NCBI GenBank assembly: GCA_019454915.1
Contig: JACFNM010000092.1
Coordinates: 1-12,792 of the forward strand
Length of the DNA: 12,792 nt
Direction of reading: 5' to 3'
From: Chitinophagaceae bacterium
Lineage (GTDB): Bacteria > Bacteroidota > Bacteroidia > Chitinophagales > Chitinophagaceae
The position numbers and the translations under genes were made by a program. Positions within the stretch are counted from its first letter, which is position 1, and the number at the start of each line of letters is the position of its first letter. Shown here piece after piece: positions 1-6,965 of the stretch. Under the pieces are notes generated by a model, which worked only from the letters and a program-made list of their open reading frames with translations, was not told the DNA's origin and searched no databases.

Positions 1-136
1 GCCCGTGGCCGTAGATAACCTGACAAGCATCGTAAGTTTTGAATTACCTCCCGCTAAGGCAGGAGTTAAGTTAGTGCCGGCTGATAATCCCGGGGAGCTC
101 GTACGCCTGCTCCATGAAGAGGCGAAGGTTATCTAA
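1..136 (+). CDS. etfB: Electron transfer flavoprotein beta subunit, C-terminal end (partial)
   Basis: The 5' end is cut off by the window. The reading frame begins at base 2 and ends at TAA 134-136, giving 44 residues. They include LPPAKAGVKLVPADNP and end in HEEAKVI, which is the typical C-terminus of bacterial EtfB. EtfB forms a heterodimer with EtfA and holds the AMP-binding part; the complex passes electrons from acyl-CoA and other dehydrogenases to the quinone pool through ETF dehydrogenase. The etfA gene follows after 59 nt on the same strand, the usual Bacteroidota order and almost certainly one operon. Only the tail is visible, so the call leans partly on this neighbour. Confidence 0.9.
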   Translation, partial: PVAVDNLTSIVSFELPPAKAGVKLVPADNPGELVRLLHEEAKVI

Positions 137-166
137 ACATTCATTGTTGCGTCAAACATTTCATTC

Positions 167-180
167 TTCCTTTAAAGGAA
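167..180. promoter_or_regulatory. 14-bp perfect palindrome upstream of etfA
   Basis: TTCCTTTAAAGGAA is a perfect palindrome in the etfB-etfA gap, ending 15 nt before the etfA ATG at 196. Its right arm, AAAGGAA, is purine-rich and could also help ribosome binding, although Bacteroidota rarely depend on this. It could be a regulator site or chance; no function is established here. Confidence 0.3.
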
Positions 181-195
181 ATAAAAAAGAGAAAT

Positions 196-1164
196 ATGTC
201 AGTACTTATATATATAGATCAATCAGAAGGTGTTATTAAGAAGGCTTCGATGGAAGCGATTAGCTATGGGGTCTCCCTTGCACAGCAAACAGGAACATCG
301 GCCGAAGGAGTTGTTTTGGGAACGGTAAAGGACGACCTGCCGTCACTGGGCAAATTTGGAATCGAAAAGATTCATCACGTTGCTGATAGCAAGTTAGACC
401 ATGTTGATTCACTGGCGTATGCCGGCGCCATAGAGCAGGTGCTCACATCAACCGGCGCTAACGTAGTTATTCTGGCAAGTAATCCAAACGGGAAAATAAT
501 CGCCCCTGTTCTATCCGCACGGCTCAAAGCAGGCATGGTATCCGGAGCAGTTTCCTTACCCGACACCGGCAACGGTTTTGTTGTGAAAAAGACCGTTTTT
601 TCGGGAAAAGCTTTCGCTTATGTTTCGATTGATACCGAAATGAAGATTGTTACCATTAATCCCAACTCCTTTAAGGCAGAAGTGACATCAGAAGCCAGCG
701 CTACCGTTGTTCCTTTTTCTGCGACCATAGAAGGAATAAAAGTAAAATCCGTGGCTATCAGGAAAGTGGAGGGAGATGTGCCCCTGAGCGAGGCTGAAAT
801 AGTGGTGAGCGGAGGACGCGGGTTAAAGGGACCTGAAAACTGGGGGATGATTGAAGAATTAGCCAAACTACTGGGCGCAGCAACGGCCTGTAGCCGCCCG
901 GTGTCAGACTCCGGCTGGCGCCCGCACCATGAACACGTGGGGCAAACGGGACTGGCTATAGCGCCAAATCTTTATATTGCAATAGGCATCTCGGGTGCTA
1001 TCCAGCATTTAGCCGGGGTCAACAGAAGCAAAACCATTGTAGTGATCAATAAAGACCCGGAAGCGCCATTTTTCAAAGCGGCAGATTACGGTATTGTGGG
1101 CGATGCCTTTGAAGTGGTGCCCCGGTTAATAGAAGAAGTGAAGAAACTGAAAAGTACGGTTTAA
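196..1164 (+). CDS. etfA: Electron transfer flavoprotein alpha subunit
   Basis: Full-length EtfA of 322 residues, the normal size for the family. The N-terminal ETF domain covers about residues 1-180. The C-terminal FAD-binding domain has the expected signature: SGGRGLKGPENW near 205-216, CSRPVSDSGW 232-241, GQTG 249-252, GISGAIQH 264-271, NKDPEAP 285-291 and ADYGIVGD 296-303. The protein binds the redox-active FAD of the ETF heterodimer and carries electrons from acyl-CoA dehydrogenases towards the respiratory quinone pool. It is cytoplasmic. The ATG at 196 is preceded by an A-rich stretch with AAGAGAA, and the product starts MSVLIYID as in related proteins. It is cotranscribed with etfB, judging by the 59-nt gap. 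A hairpin 24 nt after the stop may end the operon. Confidence 0.97.
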   Translation: MSVLIYIDQSEGVIKKASMEAISYGVSLAQQTGTSAEGVVLGTVKDDLPSLGKFGIEKIHHVADSKLDHVDSLAYAGAIEQVLTSTGANVVILASNPNGKIIAPVLSARLKAGMVSGAVSLPDTGNGFVVKKTVFSGKAFAYVSIDTEMKIVTINPNSFKAEVTSEASATVVPFSATIEGIKVKSVAIRKVEGDVPLSEAEIVVSGGRGLKGPENWGMIEELAKLLGAATACSRPVSDSGWRPHHEHVGQTGLAIAPNLYIAIGISGAIQHLAGVNRSKTIVVINKDPEAPFFKAADYGIVGDAFEVVPRLIEEVKKLKSTV

Positions 1165-1188
1165 GAAAGATCAAGTTCTTATCTTATG

Positions 1189-1214
1189 ACCGCCCTGACT
1201 CAAGCCGGGGCGGT
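1189..1214 (+). terminator. Possible terminator after etfBA
   Basis: ACCGCCC (1189-1195) pairs with GGGCGGT (1208-1214) as a 7-bp GC-rich stem with a 12-nt loop. Only a weak T tract follows (TTCATATTTA). It lies 24 nt after the etfA stop and before the bfn promoter region, so it fits an operon end, but as an intrinsic terminator it is imperfect. Confidence 0.45.
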
Positions 1215-1261
1215 TTCATATTTAACACCACGGAGTCTTTATCCCTTTTATAAAATTCTTG

Positions 1262-1269
1262 TACTTTCG
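1262..1269 (+). promoter_or_regulatory. Putative -7 element for the BFN nuclease gene
   Basis: TACTTTCG resembles the Bacteroidota -7 consensus TAnnTTTG with one mismatch. No clear TTTG -33 element is seen at the expected distance upstream. If it is used, transcription would begin around 1275, leaving almost no leader before the ATG at 1279. Confidence 0.4.
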
Positions 1270-1278
1270 CAACAGATT

Positions 1279-1872
1279 ATGAAGAAAATAGAACTTGAAA
1301 TAGTGGCCCTGTCACATAGCATCACGCAAACACATTCTTATGCCGTGGTATTGGGTGAGGCCAACGGACTCAGGCGACTCCCTATTGTTATAGGAGGATT
1401 TGAAGCCCAGGCAATTGCAGTGGCTTTGGAACGGATGCAACCCAGCCGTCCGCTGACCCACGACCTCATGAAGAATTTCATGATGGCTTTCAATGTGGAA
1501 CTCCACGAAGTTATCATCAGCGACCTGCAGGAAGGAATATTTTATTCTAAGCTTTTATGCAGTAATGAACACGATACGGTAGAAATAGACTCAAGAACTT
1601 CTGATGCCCTGGCGCTTGCCGTGAGATTTGGATGTCCGATTTATACCTACGAAAAGATTTTGGAAAGCGCCGGCATCCTGATGGAAGATTCAGGAAAAAA
1701 GAAAAGCCCGGGAGAGGAGCAGCTTGTTCAGGAAACCGGTTCTAAAGAAGACTTGAAAACGATGTCCCTGGAAGAGTTAAATCAGCTCCTGAGTGAAGTA
1801 CTCGAGCAGGAAGATTATCTCCGTGCCATTGCCATCCGGGACGAAATAAACCATCGGAAAAAGAAACTCTGA
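1279..1872 (+). CDS. Bifunctional nuclease family protein (BFN/DUF151) with UvrB/UvrC motif
   Basis: 197 residues from the ATG at 1279. Residues 1 to about 135 form a BFN (DUF151) domain with the characteristic LPIVIGGFEAQAIA (34-47), THDLMKNFM (60-68) and DSRTSDALALAVR (104-116). Family members have been reported to have RNase and DNase activity. Residues 156-197 contain a UvrB/UvrC-type helical hairpin (SLEELNQLL, then EDYLRAIAIRDEI), a protein-interaction module also found in other Bacteroidota BFN proteins. The frame stays open upstream to an ATG at 1186, but that extension runs through a hairpin, has no family resemblance and lies upstream of a likely -7 element, so 1279 is preferred. 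ispE follows after 30 nt and may be cotranscribed. The in vivo substrate is unknown. Confidence 0.88.
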   Translation: MKKIELEIVALSHSITQTHSYAVVLGEANGLRRLPIVIGGFEAQAIAVALERMQPSRPLTHDLMKNFMMAFNVELHEVIISDLQEGIFYSKLLCSNEHDTVEIDSRTSDALALAVRFGCPIYTYEKILESAGILMEDSGKKKSPGEEQLVQETGSKEDLKTMSLEELNQLLSEVLEQEDYLRAIAIRDEINHRKKKL

Positions 1873-1902
1873 CATATTTTGTTCCCTTAATCATAGCCAT
1901 CC

Positions 1903-2742
1903 TTGATTGTATTCCCTCACTGCAAAATTAACTTGGGACTCCGGGTTCTCTCTAAAAGGCCCGACGGCTATCATAATATTGAAACGGTTTTTTACCCGCT
2001 GAACTGGCAGGAAGGATTGGAATTGATACAGGAATCCGCAATAATGCCCTCTTCACGAACAGCGGATGAAGTCCATCTCAGTTCATCGGGGCTTTCCATC
2101 CCAGGAAGCACAACCGACAATATTTGCGTGAAGGCATATTATGCGTTGAAGAAAGACTTCTCCGGATTGCCTCCCGTAAAAGTGCACCTTCACAAAACCA
2201 TTCCAACGGGCGCCGGACTTGGTGGCGGCTCTTCTAACGGCGCTTTTACACTAATGCTGCTCAACAGAAAATTTAATCTCGGGCTGACCTCGGAGCAACT
2301 ACTCCATTACGCACTAAGTCTGGGCAGCGATTGTCCGTTTTTTATATTGAATCAACCCTGTTACGCTACCGGACGCGGAGAAGTATTATCTCCCGTTCCT
2401 CTTCAATTGAATGATTTTTCTTTTCTCATCGTATACCCCGCCATCTCCATCCAAACCGCCTGGGCTTTTTCCACAATAGTACCCAGCCAGCCGTCAAAGC
2501 CCGTCAATAAGATTGTGCAACAACCCATCGCTTCCTGGCGACATGAACTGGAAAATGATTTTGAACCGGTTGTATTCGGGAAATATCCTGAAATCGGTAT
2601 CATTAAAAAACGACTATACGAACACGGTGCGCTCTACGCTTCGCTAACCGGAACGGGTTCGTCGGTTTACGGCATATTTACCAAAAACACGCTACCCGAA
2701 ATCGAATGGGACAGCCGTTATATCCAAAAGAAGATAATCTAA
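1903..2742 (+). CDS. ispE: 4-diphosphocytidyl-2-C-methyl-D-erythritol kinase
   Basis: 279 residues, normal for IspE, a GHMP-family kinase. It phosphorylates the 2-hydroxyl of CDP-ME with ATP in the MEP route to IPP and DMAPP, in the cytoplasm. Visible features are CKINLGLRV at 7-15 with the catalytic-site Lys8, DGYHNIET at 21-28, the ATP-binding loop PTGAGLGGGSS at 101-111, catalytic Asp143 in SDCPFF, and the C-terminal TGTGSSVYGIF. The start is TTG at 1903: an in-frame TAG at 1894-1896 rules out a longer protein, there is no early ATG, and homologues begin at the same place (MIVFP.CKINLGL). No Shine-Dalgarno site is visible. It sits 30 nt after the nuclease gene, and the link between them appears positional rather than functional. 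Confidence 0.95.
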   Translation: MIVFPHCKINLGLRVLSKRPDGYHNIETVFYPLNWQEGLELIQESAIMPSSRTADEVHLSSSGLSIPGSTTDNICVKAYYALKKDFSGLPPVKVHLHKTIPTGAGLGGGSSNGAFTLMLLNRKFNLGLTSEQLLHYALSLGSDCPFFILNQPCYATGRGEVLSPVPLQLNDFSFLIVYPAISIQTAWAFSTIVPSQPSKPVNKIVQQPIASWRHELENDFEPVVFGKYPEIGIIKKRLYEHGALYASLTGTGSSVYGIFTKNTLPEIEWDSRYIQKKII

Positions 2743-2813
2743 GCGGTTTCGGCGCCAAAAGACTGCTTAAAACAAAAACACCCGGCGCGAACAAAGGATA
2801 CCGGAACTCTTCG

Positions 2814-2820
2814 TATCTTG
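2814..2820 (+). promoter_or_regulatory. Weak -7-like element in the rocD leader
   Basis: TATCTTG, followed by CA, resembles a shortened Bacteroidota -7 box (TAnnTTTG). No convincing -33 TTTG is present. If it is used, rocD would have a leader of about 160 nt containing the two hairpins listed separately. Confidence 0.25.
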
Positions 2821-2870
2821 CAGCATAATTCTTATCTATCTTACACAAGGCACACATATTATCCTTTCTT

Positions 2871-2895
2871 GATCAAAATCTCGATTTTCTGGATC
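2871..2895 (+). repeat. Hairpin in the rocD leader
   Basis: AAAATC (2875-2880) and GATTTT (2883-2888) form a 6-bp stem with a 2-base loop gap. Flanking GATC copies (2871-2874 and 2892-2895) can extend it across a CTG bulge. It is AT-rich and not followed by a T run, so it is not a convincing terminator for ispE. Confidence 0.35.
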
Positions 2896-2962
2896 ATCAA
2901 TAGATTGAAGCTACCGATCGCACATCTTTCCTGACATTATTATTTCCCAACAATAAACCTGC

Positions 2963-2979
2963 GTGTGTTATCAACACAC
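2963..2979 (+). promoter_or_regulatory. 7-bp hairpin or operator just upstream of rocD
   Basis: GTGTGTT (2963-2969), loop ATC, AACACAC (2973-2979): a perfect inverted repeat ending 11 nt before the rocD ATG. As RNA it could occlude ribosome entry; as DNA it could be an operator. No regulator is encoded nearby, and function is inferred from position only. Confidence 0.4.
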
Positions 2980-2990
2980 CATCTATAATT

Positions 2991-4229
2991 ATGATACCAA
3001 CGAGTTTATCCCTCTCCGAAAAAACAAGTTATTATTTAACTCTTGAAAAAAAATACGGCGCTCATAACTACCATCCGCTACCCGTAGTATTGCAATCGGG
3101 AAAAGGTGTTTTTGTATGGGACGTGGAGGATAACCGCTATTACGACTTCTTAAGCGGTTATTCGGCTGTTAACCAGGGACATTGTCACCCCCGAATCGTC
3201 AATGCATTAATCGGGCAGGCACAACAGCTCACGCTTACGTCCAGGGCATTCCACAATAACGTGCTTGGTAAATTTGAAGAATACATAACGCAATATTTCG
3301 GCTACGACAAAGTGCTCCCTATGAATACGGGAGTTGAAGCCGTGGAGACAGCGCTTAAATTATGCAGACGATGGGGTTACCAGGTAAAAGGTGTGCCGGA
3401 AAACAAGGCAAAAATTATCGTTTGTGCGAATAATTTTCATGGACGGACGCTCTCCGTTATCTCCTTCAGCACAGACCCCGACAACACAAAACAATTTGGT
3501 CCCTACACCCCTGGATTCGAAATTATCCCTTTCAATAACCTGGATGCTTTAGCGGAAGCGCTAAAAAATGAGTACGTTACCGGATTTCTGGTGGAGCCTA
3601 TCCAGGGTGAAGCCGGGGTGGTGATACCGGATGAAGGCTACCTGAAGCAGGCAAAACTGCTTTGCGAGGAAAGCCACGTGCTATTCATAGCCGATGAAAT
3701 TCAAACCGGGTTATGCCGAACGGGTAGATTGCTATACTGCGATTATGAAGCGGTGCGGCCCGATATTCTTCTGCTTGGTAAAGCCTTAAGCGGCGGAATG
3801 CTCCCCGTAAGCGCCGTTTTAGCAGACGATGGGGTGATGCTGACCATTCAACCCGGCGAACACGGCTCCACCTATGGCGGTAATCCTCTGGCGTGCAGTG
3901 TCGCCATAGAAGCGCTGTCTGTACTAAAAGAAGAAAATCTGGCGCAAAATGCCGAAACCATGGGTAATTTGTTTCGTGCTGAATTGAGTAAGATATCGTC
4001 CCCGCACCTTCAAACGATTCGGGGCAAAGGTCTGCTCAACGCCATCGTCATACGGCATCCCGATAAAAATGCCGCCTGGAACTTGTGCCTCACCCTCAAA
4101 GAAAAAGGGCTGCTGGCCAAACCAACACACGGAGATAAAATAAGACTGTCTCCTCCCCTTGTCATCACGGAAGAACAGGTACTTGACGCGGTGGATATTA
4201 TACGGGAGAGCCTGGTGGAAGCGTTTTGA
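2991..4229 (+). CDS. rocD: Ornithine--oxo-acid (delta) aminotransferase
   Basis: 412 residues, a class III PLP-dependent aminotransferase of normal length. It moves the delta-amino group of L-ornithine to 2-oxoglutarate, giving glutamate-5-semialdehyde and glutamate, and so links arginine/ornithine breakdown with proline and glutamate. The N-terminal part [13 protein letters not shown] (22-34) followed by [14 protein letters not shown] (54-67) is specific to ornithine aminotransferases rather than acetylornithine or GABA enzymes; Tyr57 corresponds to the ornithine-selecting tyrosine of human [15 protein letters not shown] (112-123) binds the PLP phosphate, FHGRT (149-153) carries the substrate arginine, DEIQTG (235-240) holds the PLP-ring aspartate, and Lys264 in LLGKALSGG is the Schiff-base lysine. 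The gene stands alone, with a 248-nt structured leader. The start has no Shine-Dalgarno site. Confidence 0.95.
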   Translation: MIPTSLSLSEKTSYYLTLEKKYGAHNYHPLPVVLQSGKGVFVWDVEDNRYYDFLSGYSAVNQGHCHPRIVNALIGQAQQLTLTSRAFHNNVLGKFEEYITQYFGYDKVLPMNTGVEAVETALKLCRRWGYQVKGVPENKAKIIVCANNFHGRTLSVISFSTDPDNTKQFGPYTPGFEIIPFNNLDALAEALKNEYVTGFLVEPIQGEAGVVIPDEGYLKQAKLLCEESHVLFIADEIQTGLCRTGRLLYCDYEAVRPDILLLGKALSGGMLPVSAVLADDGVMLTIQPGEHGSTYGGNPLACSVAIEALSVLKEENLAQNAETMGNLFRAELSKISSPHLQTIRGKGLLNAIVIRHPDKNAAWNLCLTLKEKGLLAKPTHGDKIRLSPPLVITEEQVLDAVDIIRESLVEAF

Positions 4230-4269
4230 TATTTTCTTATCGCGTAAACCCTCATAATGATTCAATTCT

Positions 4270-4298
4270 TTTGAAGGCTCTTTTCTTGCTTAATTTTG
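4270..4298 (+). promoter_or_regulatory. Bacteroidota-type promoter for the glcD-like gene
   Basis: TTTG (4270-4273), 17 nt, then TAATTTTG (4291-4298), which matches the TAnnTTTG -7 consensus exactly. Transcription would start near 4304, about 23 nt before the ATG at 4327. It would drive the oxidase and the overlapping barrel gene. Confidence 0.65.
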
Positions 4299-4326
4299 TG
4301 CAAAGTCTTTCTCAAAAGGTCCACCC

Positions 4327-5733
4327 ATGGAAAAATCAGTTTTGACCAGTCAGCACCTTCCACGCTTCAGAGCAATAGTAGGTGAAGATTATGTATTCAA
4401 TGATTTAGAACAAAGACAGCACTACAGTCACGATGAAACGGAAGATCTGTCGTTTCTGCCCGATATAGTTATCAAACCCCGGACAGCAGAAGAAATTAGT
4501 GAGATACTGAAAATCTGCAATGCGGAAAAAATCCCGGTTACGCCCCGCGGAGCGGGAACGGGCCTGAGCGGGGGTGCCCTGCCTCAATTGGGCGGAATCG
4601 TTATTTCTACCGAAAGAATGAACAGTATCTTAAAGATTGATGAAGACAATCTTCAGGTAATCACTGAACCCGGTGTAATAACAGAGGAATTGCAGCGCGC
4701 GGTGCAGGCGAAAGGATTTTTCTATCCTCCCGATCCCAATAGCCGTGGCTCCTGTTTTATAGGAGGAAATATTGCGGAGAATAGTGGCGGGCCGAAAGCA
4801 TTAAAATACGGGGTGGTGAAAGATTATGTTCTCAATCTTGAGATTGTTCTTCCCACCGGAGAAATCCTCTGGACGGGCGCCAATGTATTAAAAAATGCTA
4901 CGGGTTATAACCTGACACAACTTATTGTCGGCAGCGAAGGTACCTTAGCCTTTATTACAAAGATTGTACTCAAGCTTATCCCCTATCCCCAATTTAATCT
5001 GCTGATACTGGCTCCTTTCCGGTCTCTTGAGAAAGCCAGTGCAGCGGTAGGCGCCATTTTTAAGGCAGGATATACACCGAGCGCACTTGAGTTAATGGAA
5101 ATTGATGCACTCAGAATAACGGATAAGCACATAGGCGGCTCGTCCGTACCCATTGGCGACGACACGGAAGCACACCTTCTCATTGAAGTTGACGGCAATC
5201 ATTTGGAGACTTTAATGGCGGAAATGGAAGCAATTAATGAAGTTTTAACACACTTTGATTGCGGAGAGGTTTATTTTGCGGAGGATGAACAACAGAAGTC
5301 AACTCTTTGGAAAATCCGAAGACAGGTGGCTGAAGCTGTAAAGCAGGCAGGGTATACCATTGAAGAAGATACGGTGGTACCGAGAGCCGTTTTACCCGCA
5401 CTCATCAGAGGCGTAAAAAAGTTAGGGACCGCATACGGATTTCATCCGGTATGCTATGGACATGCAGGAGATGGCAACCTGCATATCCGGATTAAGAGAA
5501 AAGGAACTGTCAATAGCTTAACTGACCCGGGTATGATTAACGGCTTGAGAGCGCTATTCGGTTTAGTGCATGAGCTGGGGGGAACAATAAGCGCCGAACA
5601 CGGCATAGGTCTGGTTCAGAAAGCGTATATGGATATTGTAATGAATACCAAACATTTTGAATTGATGCGGGGAATCAGGAAGGTATTTGATCCGAATAAT
5701 ATTTTAAACTCCGGAAAAATTTTCGACTCATGA
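4327..5733 (+). CDS. FAD-linked oxidase, GlcD / D-2-hydroxyacid dehydrogenase type
   Basis: 468 residues with an N-terminal PCMH-type FAD domain and a C-terminal FAD-oxidase domain. FAD-contact motifs are PRGAGTGLSGG (73-83), PPDPNS (134-139) and GGNIAENSGG (146-155). The C-terminal half shows EDTVVPR (347-353), the HAGDGNLH metal/substrate motif (379-386) and SAEHGIG (422-428), ending with FDPNNILNSGKIF (454-466). Such enzymes oxidise D-2-hydroxyacids (glycolate, D-lactate, D-2-hydroxyglutarate), passing electrons through FAD. The exact substrate cannot be read from sequence. No GlcE or GlcF partner, and no iron-sulfur domain, is encoded beside it, so it may work with ETF (encoded at the left of the window) or another acceptor; that is inference. 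The TGA stop overlaps the next ATG by 4 nt. Confidence 0.92.
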   Translation: MEKSVLTSQHLPRFRAIVGEDYVFNDLEQRQHYSHDETEDLSFLPDIVIKPRTAEEISEILKICNAEKIPVTPRGAGTGLSGGALPQLGGIVISTERMNSILKIDEDNLQVITEPGVITEELQRAVQAKGFFYPPDPNSRGSCFIGGNIAENSGGPKALKYGVVKDYVLNLEIVLPTGEILWTGANVLKNATGYNLTQLIVGSEGTLAFITKIVLKLIPYPQFNLLILAPFRSLEKASAAVGAIFKAGYTPSALELMEIDALRITDKHIGGSSVPIGDDTEAHLLIEVDGNHLETLMAEMEAINEVLTHFDCGEVYFAEDEQQKSTLWKIRRQVAEAVKQAGYTIEEDTVVPRAVLPALIRGVKKLGTAYGFHPVCYGHAGDGNLHIRIKRKGTVNSLTDPGMINGLRALFGLVHELGGTISAEHGIGLVQKAYMDIVMNTKHFELMRGIRKVFDPNNILNSGKIFDS

Positions 5734-6296
5734 AAAAGGTATTATTTTTCTTCATGCTTGTTAGTTCCATGCTGGCGCAACACGCCATGGGCCAGGAAGA
5801 ATCAGAAGAACCGGTACAGAAAGGGTTCGATAAATCAAGATTATTTTTCGGGGGGAACTTCGGACTTGGCTTAGGAAGTAAGTCGTCTTCCATCATATTC
5901 TCGCCCCAGGTTGGTTATCGCTTTAATGATCATTTCGCCGCGGGCGCCGGTATCAATCTCAATTATTACAGCTATACTGCTAACGGATACGAGACAAAAA
6001 CGAGATATGGGTACGCCGGCTTAAACACCTTTGCGAGACTATATCCCATCCCCTATATATTGCTCCAGGTACAACCGGAAATAAATTATAGCTGGGGTTC
6101 AGTCAAATACCCGGACAGCACCCCAACGGAAAAGTTAAAAGGTCAATTGGTACCTTCCGTATTAATAGGAGGAGGAGCTTCCATCCCAACGGGGGGAAGG
6201 GGAGCGCTGATTCTCATGCTACAATATGATGTTTTGCAGGAAGCGAGATCGCCCTATGGCAACAAAGCGTTCTTCAGCATGGGCTATAATTTCTAA
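5730..6296 (+). CDS. Secreted outer-membrane beta-barrel protein, small
   Basis: 188 residues. Residues 1 to about 22 are a signal peptide (a KK start, a hydrophobic core VLFFFMLVSSMLA, and likely cleavage after GQ or before EES). The mature part shows alternating Gly/aromatic strands typical of small Bacteroidota outer-membrane barrels: FFGGNFGLGLGS (39-50), VGYRFNDHFAAGAGINLNYY (61-80), YGYAGLNTFARLYPI (93-107) and a last strand ending in GYNF, with the C-terminal Phe expected by the BAM insertion machinery. The ATG lies in an ATGA overlap with the oxidase gene, suggesting translational coupling. The specific function is unknown; members of this class can be porin-like or adhesin-like. No terminator is visible after the stop. 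Confidence 0.8.
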   Translation: MKKVLFFFMLVSSMLAQHAMGQEESEEPVQKGFDKSRLFFGGNFGLGLGSKSSSIIFSPQVGYRFNDHFAAGAGINLNYYSYTANGYETKTRYGYAGLNTFARLYPIPYILLQVQPEINYSWGSVKYPDSTPTEKLKGQLVPSVLIGGGASIPTGGRGALILMLQYDVLQEARSPYGNKAFFSMGYNF

Positions 6297-6350
6297 AACC
6301 GAACAGAATTACTCCGCCCTGCTGTATTATCCATATCCATTCCTTCTACA

Positions 6351-6362
6351 AATTCCGGAATT
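6351..6362. repeat. 12-bp perfect palindrome
   Basis: AATTCCGGAATT, 55 nt after the barrel gene stop. It is too short at the centre to form an RNA hairpin without opening two base pairs and has no T tract. It is more likely a protein-binding site or chance than a terminator. Confidence 0.25.
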
Positions 6363-6440
6363 GCTATAGAATTGAGGGGTATATTGATTATCATAAAGCA
6401 AGAAAGCATCATAACGGCGCTCCATTTATCGTCAATAGGC

Positions 6441-6454
6441 GACGCTTCGGCGTC
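6441..6454. repeat. UUCG tetraloop hairpin
   Basis: GACGC-TTCG-GCGTC: a 5-bp GC stem closed as C(UUCG)G, the very stable tetraloop context on the + strand. There is no poly-T directly after it. It could be an RNA structural element or part of a dispersed repeat. Confidence 0.4.
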
Positions 6455-6696
6455 AGCGCTTCACTCGTAGTTTTACCCATACGCGGTGAAATTACGTAAG
6501 AGACACAAAAATTATAGATTTGAAAAGGATTGTATACTATGCTTTTATGAATTGATATATCCGGCATTCCATCAGATAAGGGTAAGTGCTTAACGGCGCA
6601 ACATCGTAATTTTTCTCCCGTGTAGAAAGAATAAGGATTCTTCATTGATAGCCGCCACTATTTCACAGGCGCCCGGTTTAACGTTTCTTTGTGTAA

Positions 6697-6757
6697 CGAA
6701 TCCAATAATCCGAATCCAATATCCAAAATCCGATAGTCCGTCTTTAATCCGGTATCC
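6697..6757. repeat. Short ATCC-rich imperfect repeat tract
   Basis: CGAATCCAAT occurs exactly twice with a 14-nt period (6697-6706 and 6711-6720). ATCC-containing variants follow (ATCCAAAATCCGATAGTCCG, then AATCCGGTATCCG). The pattern is a degenerate tandem repeat of about 7-14 nt. No function can be assigned. Confidence 0.45.
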
Positions 6758-6873
6758 GTGTTAAACAATTCATTTTATCCTAAGAAAACCAGCTTTGCAA
6801 AAAGCATGAATCCAAAAACCTGATGAAAACCTGCAATGAATTTTAATTTTCCGAAAAAAGCATTGCATGTATC

Positions 6874-6964
6874 GGCAACAGAAAATGATAGGCGATAAGT
6901 CGCCACAGATTAAACTAACCCCTTCATAACCTTAATCTCTTTCCCATTTTCTGTTGCCTTTTTT
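6874..6964 (+). repeat. 14-bp perfect inverted repeat with inner hairpin and T run
   Basis: GGCAACAGAAAATG (6874-6887) is perfectly complementary to CATTTTCTGTTGCC (6945-6958), with TTTTTT at 6959-6964. Inside the 57-nt loop is a second stem, GGCGA (6891-6895) with TCGCC (6900-6904). On the + strand this is a long stem followed by U residues, so it could end a transcript from the 669-nt gap or form the 3' part of a small RNA. The arms could also be terminal repeats of a miniature element. It lies immediately downstream of the trmH stop, on the opposite strand from that gene. Confidence 0.55.
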
Positions 6965-6965
6965 A

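Larger units (their letters stand above)
6297..6965. other. 669-nt intergenic region without a convincing gene
   Basis: No reading frame here has family resemblance. The longest, a - strand frame over 6409-6645, has no recognisable domain and crosses a hairpin. Visible elements are a 12-bp palindrome AATTCCGGAATT (6351-6362), a UUCG hairpin (6441-6454), an ATCC-rich repeat tract (6697-6757) and a long inverted repeat (6874-6958), all given separately. TAACGGCGC occurs twice (6411-6419 and 6590-6598). The region could be a decayed gene or mobile element, or could encode an RNA. Confidence 0.5.

Noticed and set aside
1186..1278. Longer N-terminus for the BFN nuclease starting at ATG 1186
   Set aside because: The extension lies in a hairpin and upstream of the likely -7 element, and family members begin at MKKIELEIV.
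3924..4265. Long - strand frames opposite the end of rocD
   Set aside because: They are shadows of a strong, full-length aminotransferase gene.
6409..6645. 78-residue - strand frame in the 669-nt gap
   Set aside because: No recognisable domain, no promoter or ribosome site, and it runs through a UUCG hairpin. It is most likely chance.
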